Assembly (NCBI RefSeq): GCF_001724715.1
Contig: NZ_MEFG01000026.1
Coordinates: forward strand, 19,564-83,563
Direction of reading: 5' to 3'
From: Sphingomonas sp. SCN 67-18
GTDB lineage: Bacteria; Pseudomonadota; Alphaproteobacteria; Sphingomonadales; Sphingomonadaceae
Length of the DNA: 64,000 bases
This document shows, piece by piece, positions 8,009 through 16,753 of this stretch. Position 1 is the first letter of the stretch. Each line of letters begins with the position of its first letter. Both the position numbers and the translations under genes were made by a program. Under the pieces are notes generated by a model, which saw nothing but the letters and a program-made list of their open reading frames with translations, was not told where the DNA came from and did not search any database.

Positions 8009-11000
8009 TCAGCGCGCCAGCAGGCCCCGCGCCTGACCGGCGATCTGGGCCAGCATGGCGGTGTTGGGCGCGGACGAGGCACGGGCGCGCTGGGCGATGG
8101 TGCGGAATGCCTCCGCCCGCGCCTTGTGCGTCTCCAGCCATGTCTCGACCAGCTTTTGCGGGTCGCCGTCCTTGGCGCGGGCCAGGAAATCCAGCCGGAT
8201 CTGCTGGAAATCGCGGGCCAGCCCGGCGGTCAGCAGCCGCTCCCACGGGTCGGTCGGCTGCAGCCTGACCGCCGCCGCCTGCGCCCAGTCCAGCCCCAGC
8301 GTCTCGCCCAGCCGGGTGAAGGCGCGGGTGAGCACGGCTTCATCGATGCCGGTCCGCGCGCCGAGCGCCGCCAGCCCGACCGCGCCGTCCAGCTCGAACA
8401 GCCGGGCGACGCGCTGGACCAGCGCCTTGGGCGCGCCGGTGGCGGTCAGCTGCGCGATCAGCGCGCCGGATGCGCGCTGCCCTTCGCCGGACAGCAGGGC
8501 GCTGACCTGCGCGTCCAGCCGGGCGATGCCGGGCTGGAGCGCCTTGACCAGCGTGCCCGGCGCCTGGCCCGGCTCGGAATTGCGCAGCAGGTCGGCCATT
8601 TGGGAACGGAGCGCGATCGCCGTCTGCTCGAGCAGCAGCAGCCGTCCTTCCTCGCTGATCGTCGCGGCGTCGATCATCGCCCACAGGCCGGGCAGGTCGA
8701 ACAGCTGTTCAGCGGCGGCGAAGGCGGCGGCGATGTCGGTCATCGACGTGCCTTCCTCCTCCGCCAGTTCGAAGGGGTGGATCACGCCCATCCGGTTGAT
8801 CATCCGGTTGGCCACCTTGGTGGCGATGATCTCGGCGCGCAGCTGGTGCTCGTCGATCGCCTTGGCGAAGCTCTGCTGCATCTCCCTGGGGAAGGCGGCA
8901 TGGAGCTGGGGCAGCAGCATCGGGTCGTTGCCCATCGGCCCGGCCTCGATCGCGGCCTGCAGGCCCAGCTTGGCGGTGGCCAGCAGCACCGCCAGTTCCG
9001 GCCGGGTCAGCCCGCGCCCGTCCTGCGCGCGGCGCAGCAGCTCGTCGTTCGACGCCAGCCCTTCCACCACGCGGTCGAGCTGGCCGCTGCTCTCGAAAAT
9101 CTCGATCAGCCGGACATAGGAGGGCAGGTCGTCCGCCTTGCCGGCCTGCGCAATGGACAGCGCCAGCGTCTGCAGGCGGTTATCCTCCAGCACCAGCCGG
9201 GCGACGTCGTCGGTCATCCGTTCGAGCAGCGCGTTGCGGTCCTCGAAGCTCAGCCGGCCCTCGTTCATCTCGCGGTTGAGCGCGATCTTGATGTTCACCT
9301 CATTGTCCGAGCAATCGACGCCGGCCGAATTGTCGATGAAGTCGGCGTTGATCCGCCCGCCCTTGCTGGCAAAGGCAATGCGCCCGGCCTGGGTGACGCC
9401 CAGGTTCGCGCCTTCGCCGACGATCCTGGCGCGGACATCCTCGCCGTTCACGCGCAGCCGGTCGTTGCCCGCGTCGCCCACCTCGGAATTGCTTTCGGAG
9501 CGGGCCTTTATGTAGGTGCCGATGCCGCCGAACCACATCAGGTCGACCGGCGCTTTCAGGATCGCGGAGATCAGCGCGGTCGGGTCCAGCTCGCTTTCGG
9601 CGATGTCCAGCGCGGCGCGCGCCTGTGCGCTCAGTTTGATCGTCTTGGCGCTGCGCGGGAAGACGCCGCCGCCCTTTGAGATCAGCTTTTCGTCATAATC
9701 CGCCCAGCTGGATCGCGGCAGCTTGAACAGGCGCGCGCGCTCCGTCCAGCTTTTCGCGGGGTCGGGATCGGGGTCGATGAAGATGTGGCGGTGGTCGAAC
9801 GCGGCGACCAGCTTCAGCGTCTTCGACAGCAGCATGCCGTTGCCGAACACGTCGCCGGACATGTCGCCGCAGCCCGCGACCGTCGCCTCGTCCTTCTGGA
9901 TGTCGACGCCCATCTCGGCGAAGTGGCGCTGCACGGAAACCCAGGCGCCACGCGCGGTGATGCCCATGCCCTTATGGTCATAGCCATGGCTGCCGCCGCT
10001 GGCGAAGGCGTCGCCCAGCCAGAAATTCCGCTCCAGCGCCAGCGCGTTGGCGACGTCGGAGAATTTGGCCGTGCCCTTGTCCGCCGCGACGACGAAATAG
10101 GGATCGTCACCGTCATGGGCGATCACCCTGTCGGGATGCACCACCTTGCCGCCGGCGATATTGTCGGTGACGGAGAGCAAGGCGCGGATGAAGATGCGGT
10201 AGGATTCCGTGCCCTCGGCCAGCCATGCGTCGCGATCGGACGCATCGGGCAGCTGCTTGGGGAAGAATCCGCCCTTCGCGCCCGTCGGCACGATCACCGC
10301 GTTCTTGACGCGCTGCGCCTTCATCAGGCCCAGCACTTCGGTGCGGAAATCGTCGCGCCGGTCGGACCAGCGCAGCCCGCCGCGCGCCACCGCGCCGGTG
10401 CGCAGGTGGATGCCCTCGATGCGCGGGGAATAAACGAATATCTCGCGCCACGGCACCGGCGCGGGCAGCCCCGGCACCAGCTTGCTGTCGAACTTGAACG
10501 CCAGCGCCTCCGCCGCTGCCGGCGAGAAGGCGTTGGTGCGCAACATGGCGGACACGACGCCGCGGATCAGCCGCAGGATGCGGTCGTCGTCCGCCGCGGC
10601 GACATTGGCGAGGCCCTTGTCGAGCGCCTTGTTGGCCGCATCGGTTTCCTGCGCCCCGTTCTTCGCCCGCGCAGGATCGTGCCGGGCATTGAACAGATCG
10701 ATGATGGCCCCCGCCACCACCGGCGCCCGCCGCAGCGCATCTACCACAGTCGTCAGCCCGTAGGACAGGCCGGTCTGGCGCAGATAGCGGAACCATGCGC
10801 GGAACAGCACGACTGCGCCCGGCTCCAGCGCGGCGGAAACGATCAGCCGGTTGAAGGCGTCGTTTTCCGACCGGTTGGAAAGCACCGCAGCGATCGCCTT
10901 TTCGATGGTGTCGGCGCGCGCCATCAGCACGTCGGCCGCCTGCGCGCCGTCGAACTCCAGCAGGAAATCGTGGATGTAGCCAAGCTGGCCCTGGTCCAGC

Positions 11001-12673
11001 GCGGTCGGGATCTCCTCGATCACGCGGAAGCCGAAATTCTCCAGCACCGGCACCGCGTCGGACAGCGGCACCGATCCGGCGCCGTTATAGACCTTCAGCC
11101 GCAATTGATGGGCGGCGTCGCTGCCCTCGCGGTGCAGCCGCGCGCCGCGATCGCTGTCGCTGTTCAGCGCCTGCAGGCGCAATATGTCGCGCGCCGCCTC
11201 GCCCGGCGAATAAGCGGTGCGGTAATGGGCCGGGAAAGCACCCGCATAGCGCAGGCCCAGCCGCGCGGCGCGGCCCGCCTCGCCCAGCCCGGCAAGGCTT
11301 TCCTCCACCGCCGGCGCCCAGCCGCGCATCATCTGCTCCAGCCGCGCGTCGAGCGCCGCCGTGTCGGGCATCTGCCCGCCCGCGCGCATGTCCAGCGTGT
11401 AGCGCATCAGCGCGACGACGCCGTCCTCCAGCGCGATCGCCCAGCTCAATATCTTGGCATTGGCGGCTTCGGCCAGCATGTCGCCGATCTGCAAACGGCG
11501 CTGGGTCGATAGCTCGTCGCGCGGCAGCCAGACGAAGGCGAAGAGGTGGCGGCCCAGCGGGCTGGGCACCGTCACCAATTTGGGGCGCGGCCGATCCGCC
11601 AGCGACATGGATGTGAGCGCGACATTTTCCAGCGACTCGCCGTCGAAGGCGATCAGCAGGTCATGGGGCAGCGCGCTCAGCGCATGGCTCAGCGCCTTGC
11701 CGGCATGGCCGGCGGGGTCGAAGCCGTATTTCTCCTGCAGCGCCGCCAGCTGGGCGCGCAGCATCGGGATTTTCGCCGGCGCTTCGTTGAAGGCGGCGCT
11801 GGTCCACATGCCGGCGTGGATGGAGATGGCGGCGATCTTGCCGCCCTCGCGATGCGGCACCAGCACGAGGTCCAGCGGCACCCGGCGGTGTACGGTGGAG
11901 ATGCGGTTGGACTTCAGCAGCAGCGGCGGCTGACCGCCGTCGCCGAACCATTTGAACGCCGCGTCGAGCGTCGCGTCGGCGAGAATTTCCGGCCCGTCGA
12001 TCCGCGACAGGCCCAGCATGTCGGATCGCGCGCCGGCCCGGCTGCGCACTTCATGCGCCAGCAGGGTGAATTTGCGGTCGAGGAACCAGCGCAGCAGCGC
12101 CGCGCCCTCGCCGTCCGGCAGGCGCTCGGCATCGTTGCGCATCGCCGCCTGCAGCAAGGGCCAGTCCGTCACCGACGCGCGGACATGCGCCAGATTGGCG
12201 AGCAGCTCGTCCGTCAGGGCGCGGCGCTCGCGCGCGTCGGCGCGCTCGGTTTCGATATAGATGAAGGATTCGCGCCGCTCGCCGCTGCTGTCTGCCGGCA
12301 GGATCGCGGTCAGCTTGCCATCGGCATCGCGCCGCACCGGCAGAACCGGGTGGATGATGCGGTGAATGGGCAGGTCGTGGGCGACGATCGTCGCGGCCAC
12401 CGAATCCACCAGGAAGGGCATGTCGTCGTTGATGATCGCCAGCCGCATATAGCGCCGCCGGTCGCCCACGCCGACCGATTCCAGCGTCAGCGCGGGCGCG
12501 CCCGCCTTGCGCTGCTCCGCCGCTCTGGCGATGAAGGCGGCCGCCTCATCGCAGGCGGCCTTGTCGAAGGCGTCGATCTCCCCGGGCAGGGCGCCGTCCA
12601 GCAGCGCAGTCGCAATCACATTGCCCAGTTGCTTGTCCGACATTTCCGGTCGGTCGCGAGTCGCCGTCGCCAT
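8009..12673 (-). CDS. gdhB: NAD-specific glutamate dehydrogenase, large (180-kDa class)
   Basis: A 1554-residue enzyme that oxidatively deaminates glutamate to 2-oxoglutarate with NAD+. The length and layout fit the GDH-180 class of proteobacteria: a long N-terminal part with ACT-like regulatory segments (RRRYMRLAIINDDMPFLVDS), then the catalytic core in the second half (GGLRWSDRRDDFRTEVLGLM, VPTGAKGGFF and GCGDMSGDVFGNGML), then a helical C-terminal tail. GGAG lies six bases before the ATG at 12673. It is a single-gene unit flanked by a PAS protein upstream on the same strand and the PadR pair convergently. The gene symbol is by analogy. Confidence 0.95.
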   Translation of the reverse strand: MATATRDRPEMSDKQLGNVIATALLDGALPGEIDAFDKAACDEAAAFIARAAEQRKAGAPALTLESVGVGDRRRYMRLAIINDDMPFLVDSVAATIVAHDLPIHRIIHPVLPVRRDADGKLTAILPADSSGERRESFIYIETERADARERRALTDELLANLAHVRASVTDWPLLQAAMRNDAERLPDGEGAALLRWFLDRKFTLLAHEVRSRAGARSDMLGLSRIDGPEILADATLDAAFKWFGDGGQPPLLLKSNRISTVHRRVPLDLVLVPHREGGKIAAISIHAGMWTSAAFNEAPAKIPMLRAQLAALQEKYGFDPAGHAGKALSHALSALPHDLLIAFDGESLENVALTSMSLADRPRPKLVTVPSPLGRHLFAFVWLPRDELSTQRRLQIGDMLAEAANAKILSWAIALEDGVVALMRYTLDMRAGGQMPDTAALDARLEQMMRGWAPAVEESLAGLGEAGRAARLGLRYAGAFPAHYRTAYSPGEAARDILRLQALNSDSDRGARLHREGSDAAHQLRLKVYNGAGSVPLSDAVPVLENFGFRVIEEIPTALDQGQLGYIHDFLLEFDGAQAADVLMARADTIEKAIAAVLSNRSENDAFNRLIVSAALEPGAVVLFRAWFRYLRQTGLSYGLTTVVDALRRAPVVAGAIIDLFNARHDPARAKNGAQETDAANKALDKGLANVAAADDDRILRLIRGVVSAMLRTNAFSPAAAEALAFKFDSKLVPGLPAPVPWREIFVYSPRIEGIHLRTGAVARGGLRWSDRRDDFRTEVLGLMKAQRVKNAVIVPTGAKGGFFPKQLPDASDRDAWLAEGTESYRIFIRALLSVTDNIAGGKVVHPDRVIAHDGDDPYFVVAADKGTAKFSDVANALALERNFWLGDAFASGGSHGYDHKGMGITARGAWVSVQRHFAEMGVDIQKDEATVAGCGDMSGDVFGNGMLLSKTLKLVAAFDHRHIFIDPDPDPAKSWTERARLFKLPRSSWADYDEKLISKGGGVFPRSAKTIKLSAQARAALDIAESELDPTALISAILKAPVDLMWFGGIGTYIKARSESNSEVGDAGNDRLRVNGEDVRARIVGEGANLGVTQAGRIAFASKGGRINADFIDNSAGVDCSDNEVNIKIALNREMNEGRLSFEDRNALLERMTDDVARLVLEDNRLQTLALSIAQAGKADDLPSYVRLIEIFESSGQLDRVVEGLASNDELLRRAQDGRGLTRPELAVLLATAKLGLQAAIEAGPMGNDPMLLPQLHAAFPREMQQSFAKAIDEHQLRAEIIATKVANRMINRMGVIHPFELAEEEGTSMTDIAAAFAAAEQLFDLPGLWAMIDAATISEEGRLLLLEQTAIALRSQMADLLRNSEPGQAPGTLVKALQPGIARLDAQVSALLSGEGQRASGALIAQLTATGAPKALVQRVARLFELDGAVGLAALGARTGIDEAVLTRAFTRLGETLGLDWAQAAAVRLQPTDPWERLLTAGLARDFQQIRLDFLARAKDGDPQKLVETWLETHKARAEAFRTIAQRARASSAPNTAMLAQIAGQARGLLAR

Positions 12674-12808
12674 TTTTCTCCGCCTGATTAGTGGAGCTCG
12701 ATTTTTCCGAGCCCTTCAATGGCTTTGATATGCGCCGGGCAAATGATTTGCTCAACCCTTGTGGGCGGATGAAGGGCGCTGAAGGCCCGAATCCGGTTGA
12801 AGCCGGCC

Positions 12809-14089
12809 CTATCGCCCGGTCTTGCGCACTGCGCGGTCGACCATCGCCGTATCGCCGAGCACCGGCGCAAGCACGGCCAGCGCGCCGCTGAGCGTGCGGC
12901 GGGCGACGAGCAGGACGAATTCGTCCTCGCCCGAGTCGAGTTCCACGATCGCCTGCGGCGGCATGGCGCGCAGCAGCGTGCGGGCCTCCTCCGTCCGGTC
13001 GGGCGCGGGGATGGGCGCGCGGGCGCGGCGTTCTGCCTGGACGGCGCCCTTCAGGCCGCCGTCAAAGCCTTCCAGATAGGAGCGGAACTGGCCCACCGGC
13101 ACGGCATTGCGCCGGCCGTGGGAAAGGGCGGCGGCATATTCGGTCAGCCGCGTCTTGTCGTGCGCCACGCCGAAAACCAGCTTGACGATCGGCGTCATCG
13201 GCGCGCGCGCCTGGGCCTTCAGCCCGGCATCCTGCAGCAGCTCCGCATAATCCTCGGCGCGCTGGTCGGCGACGAGGGCGAAATCATAAGCGAGGCCCAG
13301 GGCCTTGTAGAGTGCGGCGCGGGTGCGGCCGTCATTGCGCCGGGCGGTCTCCGCGGTGGCGCGGGCGGCCGCCAGCCAGTCGCCCAGCTCGGCATCGTCG
13401 TCCAGCGGGCGCTCTTCGCCCTCGTCCTCATCCTCGCCGGCATCGAAGCCAGCCTGCGGTTCGGCATTGGGGCCGTCCGCCCATGCCCGCACCGGCTGCG
13501 CCGGGCGCGGGGTGGCGCGGATCGCCTGGTCCACTTCGAGCACCAGCTCGGCCGCGAGATCGATATCGGCCAGGTCCTTCCAGTTGATCACGCCATAGAT
13601 GAAGTCGATCGTGTCCTCATCGGACGAGAAGGGCATCAATATGCCGCGATACATGGTCGTCACGCCGCGCTGGCCGACGAATTCGGCCTCGAAGCCGATG
13701 GGCGCGCGGTTGGCGATGATCTGGAGATAATGGTCGGTCAGGCGCGAGAGCAGCGAACGGCTCGGCACCTCGGCGACGCTGTGGGCGTTCTGGTCGAACC
13801 CGCATTCCTCGCGCAATGCCTTGCCGAGCCATGCGATGGAGGGGTTCTCTATGCCGCCGCTGAAATCCAGCAGCACGCTGTTTGGCCCGAAATCGTCGAT
13901 GCTCGCCGGATCGAGATCCTCGATCGACGGATAGGCGCGGCCGTCCAGCAGCGACACCCAATAATTATAGGCGCGGACATGCATGCGCCGCTCATCGGTG
14001 CCGATCGCCGGTGGCGCTTCGACCCCAACATCGTCGGCGTAGAGATCATGATCGGAATCGCCCCGATCGATCTCGTGCATCCTGTCCAT
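12809..14089 (-). CDS. PAS-domain protein with acidic linker
   Basis: A 426-residue protein. The first 190 residues look like an alphaproteobacterial PAS_5-type sensor domain (RAYNYWVSLLDGRAYPSIED, then NSVLLDFSGGIENPSIAWLG and FVGQRGVTTMYRGILMPFSS). An acidic stretch, GEDEDEGEERPLDDDAELGD, separates it from a helical C-terminal half of unknown fold. No kinase, GGDEF or DNA-binding domain is visible, so its output is unclear. The ATG is preceded by AGGA. Spacing to the GDH gene downstream is 135 bases on the same strand, so co-transcription is possible but unproven. Confidence 0.75.
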   Translation of the reverse strand: MDRMHEIDRGDSDHDLYADDVGVEAPPAIGTDERRMHVRAYNYWVSLLDGRAYPSIEDLDPASIDDFGPNSVLLDFSGGIENPSIAWLGKALREECGFDQNAHSVAEVPSRSLLSRLTDHYLQIIANRAPIGFEAEFVGQRGVTTMYRGILMPFSSDEDTIDFIYGVINWKDLADIDLAAELVLEVDQAIRATPRPAQPVRAWADGPNAEPQAGFDAGEDEDEGEERPLDDDAELGDWLAAARATAETARRNDGRTRAALYKALGLAYDFALVADQRAEDYAELLQDAGLKAQARAPMTPIVKLVFGVAHDKTRLTEYAAALSHGRRNAVPVGQFRSYLEGFDGGLKGAVQAERRARAPIPAPDRTEEARTLLRAMPPQAIVELDSGEDEFVLLVARRTLSGALAVLAPVLGDTAMVDRAVRKTGR

Positions 14090-14426
14090 CGTCGATCCTC
14101 GCAGGTCGTCCCGAAACCCGGTTGTGCACCGGTGATGGTAAATGAACCGTAAAGTTGTCGGCCGGGGCCGGGTGGCCGTGCAGCGGGATTTTATTGCGAT
14201 CGCGTTGTTTCAGTTCAGGACATCGGGCGAGCGGCAGCGAAACTGGCAAGGGATTCTAAGGACTTGCAGCAGGCTGATCGGCAATAAGACGTTTTTATAC
14301 AATGCCTTAAGGTTAACGGCACGGATTGCCGAATCATTAAGATTTTGGTAAGAAGTGCGCGACTCGAAATTGTAATTCGGGCAAGTGTTTGGGTTCGCAC
14401 AACATTTTGGGGAAAAGGAAACGACC
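14090..14426. other. 337-bp intergenic region upstream of the PEP-CTERM gene
   Basis: AT-richer than its surroundings from about 14190. A TACAAT (14298-14303) is a reasonable -10 but no matching -35 is seen. A short inverted repeat CGGCA-N5-TGCCG follows. I find no sigma-54 GG/GC pair with correct spacing. No gene is visible; the long leader is probably regulatory for the PEP-CTERM protein. Confidence 0.5.
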
Positions 14427-15101
14427 ATGCTTCGTAAAGCTTTGGCCGGTGCGCTCGGACTTGCTCTTATGTCCGGCACCGCATTTGCCGCCACTCAGGT
14501 ATCCTCCACCGACTACGGCCTCGCTGCTCCGGCTGGCACCGTGCTCGTCGATTTCAACGGCGGCAACCTGAACGGCTTCACCCTGACGGGGAACTACGCC
14601 TTCGTGAACAGCTCGGTCAGCGGCCAGTATGCCGCTCCGGCCGACAGCCCCACCACGCAGACCACCACCGACTATCTGGTCGTTCCCGGCCAGGGCGTCG
14701 ATGGTTATGCCGACCTGTGGAGCGCGACCGGCTATCAGTCCGTCAGCTTCCTGTGGGGTTCGATCGACAATTATAACGATGTCCAGCTGCTCGACGCGGC
14801 CGGCAATGTCTTCGGCACCCTGTTCAACGGTGACGATCCCAACATCGCTGATCCCAACGCGGATGGCGGCCAGTTTGGTGCGGCCACCAACCGTCGCGTG
14901 TTCTTCACGCAGCAGGCTGGCGATCCGCTGATCTACGGCATCCGCTTCAGCAACCACGGCGCGCGTGCGTTCGAGATCGAGAATGTCGCTTTCGGCGCCG
15001 TTCCGGAACCGACGACCTGGGCGATGCTGATCGCGGGCTTCGGCCTGGTCGGCGGTGCGATGCGTCGTCGCCGCACCAGCACGACGATGGTCACTGCCTG
15101 A
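14427..15101 (+). CDS. PEPxxWA-CTERM sorting-domain exported protein
   Basis: A 224-residue secreted protein. It starts with signal peptide MLRKALAGALGLALMSGTAFA and ends with the sorting signal VPEPTTWAMLIAGFGLVGG followed by MRRRR, the tripartite PEP motif, hydrophobic helix and Arg cluster recognised by exosortase systems in sphingomonads. The body is a beta-rich, Asp/Asn/Gly-rich domain (VLVDFNGGNLNGFTLTGNYA and SVSFLWGSIDNYNDVQLLDA) of unknown function, probably extracellular. The exosortase itself is not in this window. AAGGA lies before the ATG; a strong terminator follows. Confidence 0.9.
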   Translation: MLRKALAGALGLALMSGTAFAATQVSSTDYGLAAPAGTVLVDFNGGNLNGFTLTGNYAFVNSSVSGQYAAPADSPTTQTTTDYLVVPGQGVDGYADLWSATGYQSVSFLWGSIDNYNDVQLLDAAGNVFGTLFNGDDPNIADPNADGGQFGAATNRRVFFTQQAGDPLIYGIRFSNHGARAFEIENVAFGAVPEPTTWAMLIAGFGLVGGAMRRRRTSTTMVTA

Positions 15102-15125
15102 TCGTCTGATCGGTTGAAAATGGAG

Positions 15126-15158
15126 AGGGCCGGCCCGCGAGGGTCGGCCCTTTCCGTT
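15126..15158 (+). terminator. Rho-independent terminator after the PEP-CTERM gene
   Basis: Arms AGGGCCGGCCC (15126-15136) and GGGTCGGCCCT (15141-15151) pair over 11 positions with one G-U, closed by a GCGA tetraloop of the GNRA type, followed by a T-rich tail. It lies 25 bases after the stop codon. Confidence 0.85.
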
Positions 15159-15170
15159 TGGCTGGCGGAC

Positions 15171-15233
15171 ATCTGAGAGCATGTAATCTTTGTCCGCAGC
15201 CCTGGCTTTTCTCGCCTGTGCGTCAGTCAGCAT
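15171..15233 (-). pseudogene. Relic of a tyrosine-recombinase integrase N terminus
   Basis: On the minus strand an ATG at 15233 opens a frame whose first 21 codons read MLTDAQARKARAADKDYMLSD with the last residue shared. From memory this closely resembles the start of P4-type integrases with the DUF4102 arm-binding domain, which typically continue GGGLYLLV. The match then stops and the frame runs straight into the terminator of the PEP-CTERM gene, so the rest of the integrase is gone. It lies 160 bases downstream of the 3' end of tRNA-Tyr on the same strand, the usual position for an island integrase. Confidence 0.6.
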
Positions 15234-15263
15234 GAGGCCGATACCCACACTCACGTTTCGCTG

Positions 15264-15279
15264 CCCCCAAAAATACCCC
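15264..15279 (-). other. G-tract motif typical of the region upstream of island integrases
   Basis: On the minus strand the sequence GGGGTATTTTTGGGGG lies between tRNA-Tyr and the integrase relic. G-tract runs of this kind are, to my recollection, often seen just ahead of tRNA-targeting integrase genes. Here it supports the relic call but has no proven function. Confidence 0.35.
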
Positions 15280-15345
15280 ATGAAAGGGGCATCATTGGCC
15301 AGACGATCCCGGACAGCATCTGGCAGTGAGTATTGCGAATCCGCT

Positions 15346-15372
15346 CTCCGGAAGACGCTTTCGGCGTCTCCC
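15346..15372 (-). terminator. Hairpin downstream of tRNA-Tyr
   Basis: On the minus strand CCGGGAGACGC and GCGTCTTCCGG can pair over 11 positions with one wobble around a CGAAA loop, about 20 bases after the tRNA 3' end. There is no T-run, so termination strength is uncertain. Confidence 0.5.
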
Positions 15373-15393
15373 GGACTGCTTCGGCGGAGATTT

Positions 15394-15479
15394 TGGTGGA
15401 CAGGGCTGGATTCGAACCAGCGTACGCTTTCACGGGCAGATTTACAGTCTGCTGCCTTTAACCACTCGGCCACCTGTCC
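15394..15479 (-). tRNA. tRNA-Tyr (GTA)
   Basis: An 86-nt minus-strand tRNA with encoded CCA (15394-15396). The acceptor stem GGACAGG (15473-15479) pairs with CCTGTCC (15398-15404); discriminator A. The anticodon loop CTGTAAA carries GTA at 15443-15445. The T arm contains GGTTCGAATCC. The long variable arm is as expected for a type II tRNA-Tyr. Its 3' end borders the integrase relic, consistent with an old island insertion site. Confidence 0.96.
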
Positions 15480-15500
15480 ATGGCGCCAAAGCGAGGCGGC

Positions 15501-15529
15501 TCAATGGCGAACCGGGGCGGCTCTGTCAA
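15501..15529 (-). promoter_or_regulatory. Putative tRNA-Tyr promoter
   Basis: On the minus strand TTGACA (15524-15529), 17-base spacer, then CATTGA (15501-15506), placing transcription start about 15 bases before the tRNA. The -35 is perfect, the -10 is weak. Confidence 0.4.
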
Positions 15530-15602
15530 TCATCGGCGGCTTGCCTCCCGGCGTGGCGCATCCTAGGCGGAGCGCAGGACGCCATTGAAGGATCGGGTGA
15601 CA

Positions 15603-16343
15603 ATGCGCAGGGGCCATCGGCCATCGAAACCGCAGGGCGGGCGGCCGCGCTTCTGGGGCCGCCATGCGGTGATCGCGGCGCTCGCCAATCCCGAACGGCG
15701 GGTGCACAAGATTTTCGGCACGCGCGAGGCGCTGGGCGCGCTCGATCTGCCGCCGGTCATGCAGATAACCTATGCGGACGTCGCTGATCTCGGCCGGATG
15801 GTGCCGCACGATGCGCCGCATCAGGGGCTGGTGATCGAGGTCGATCCGCTGGAGGATATCTGGCTGGGCGATCTGATCGATCAGGGCCGCGACGATCGCC
15901 GTCCGCTGCTGGTGCTGGATCAGGTGACCGATCCCCATAATGTCGGCGCCATCCTCCGGTCCGCGGCGGCATTCGACGCGCTGGGCATCGTCACCCAGGA
16001 CCGGCATTCGCCCCCCGAATCGGGCACCATCGCCCGGGCCGCGTCCGGTGCGCTGGAAATCATTCCATGGGTGCGGGTGGTGAACCTCGCCCGCGCGCTG
16101 GACGAGATCGGCGAGGCCGGCTTCTGGCGGATCGGGCTGGACGGCGATGCATCGCAGACGCTCGCCCAGGCCATGGGCGACGGCAAGACCGCGCTGGTGC
16201 TGGGGGCGGAGGGGGAAGGGCTGCGCCACAACAGCGCGGTCCATTGCGACGAACTGGCAAAGCTGCCGATCAGCCCGCGCATGGAAAGCCTGAACGTGTC
16301 GAACGCGGCGGCGATCGCCCTCTACGCCGCGACGACGCGCTGA
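15603..16343 (+). CDS. rlmB: 23S rRNA 2'-O-methyltransferase of the SpoU/TrmH family (RlmB)
   Basis: A 246-residue SPOUT methyltransferase expected to methylate the 2'-OH of G2251 in 23S rRNA using SAM. The N-terminal substrate-binding part starts with WGRHAVIAALANPERRVHKI; the three knot motifs follow: LVLDQVTDPHNVGAILRSAA (motif 1), TALVLGAEGEGLR (motif 2) and LPISPRMESLNVSNAAAIAL (motif 3). ATG at 15603 is preferred over the TTG at 15585 because AAGGA at 15587 precedes it. A basic, RNA-binding N-terminal tail (MRRGHRPSKPQGGRPR) is typical of sphingomonad RlmB. Confidence 0.92.
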   Translation: MRRGHRPSKPQGGRPRFWGRHAVIAALANPERRVHKIFGTREALGALDLPPVMQITYADVADLGRMVPHDAPHQGLVIEVDPLEDIWLGDLIDQGRDDRRPLLVLDQVTDPHNVGAILRSAAAFDALGIVTQDRHSPPESGTIARAASGALEIIPWVRVVNLARALDEIGEAGFWRIGLDGDASQTLAQAMGDGKTALVLGAEGEGLRHNSAVHCDELAKLPISPRMESLNVSNAAAIALYAATTR

Positions 16344-16353
16344 ATCCCCGGGA

Positions 16354-16671
16354 TCAGTCCTCGGGGGCGATGGTGACGCGCAGGCCGTCCATGGCTTCGC
16401 TGAACCGCAGCTGGCAGGACAGGCGCGATTCGCTGGTGCGGTGATCGGAACTGTCGAGCAGGTCGTCTTCGTCCTCGCCCATGGCGGGCAGCGCGCCGTC
16501 GAAGGACGGATCGACATGGACGTGGCAGGTGGCGCATGAGCAGCAGCCGCCGCACAGCGCCAGAAGCTCGTCAAAGCCGTTGTCGCGGATCACTTCCATC
16601 ACCGAAAGGCCCACATCGCCCTCGACGGTTTTTTCCTGACCGTCACGGGTGACGACGATAAGCTTCGGCAT
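16354..16671 (-). CDS. [2Fe-2S] ferredoxin, adrenodoxin type
   Basis: A 105-residue electron carrier. Cluster ligands follow the C-x5-C-x2-C...C pattern: [10 protein letters not shown] in the loop after [14 protein letters not shown], and a fourth Cys in SRLSCQLRF. The acidic helix region and the length match bacterial adrenodoxin-like ferredoxins that feed P450s or ring-hydroxylating oxygenases. No partner reductase or oxygenase is adjacent, so the electron acceptor is unknown. The ATG has GGAAGGGG upstream. Convergent with rlmB, ten bases apart. Confidence 0.92.
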   Translation of the reverse strand: MPKLIVVTRDGQEKTVEGDVGLSVMEVIRDNGFDELLALCGGCCSCATCHVHVDPSFDGALPAMGEDEDDLLDSSDHRTSESRLSCQLRFSEAMDGLRVTIAPED

Positions 16672-16753
16672 TTGAATCCCCTTCCTGTTGGGCCTAGCGG
16701 TAAGGCCGGCTGTGCTATGTCGCGCAGCTTTCGGTTTTTCAAGGCGGCAATTG

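Noticed and set aside
7685..9679. Long plus-strand open frame opposite the GDH gene
   Set aside because: It is Arg/Gln/Asp-rich shadow sequence created by high GC at third positions of the minus-strand GDH gene; no motif or SD.
14311..14328. Sigma-54-like GG...GC element ahead of the PEP-CTERM gene
   Set aside because: The spacing between the GG and GC pairs is eight bases, not ten, so it does not fit a sigma-54 promoter.
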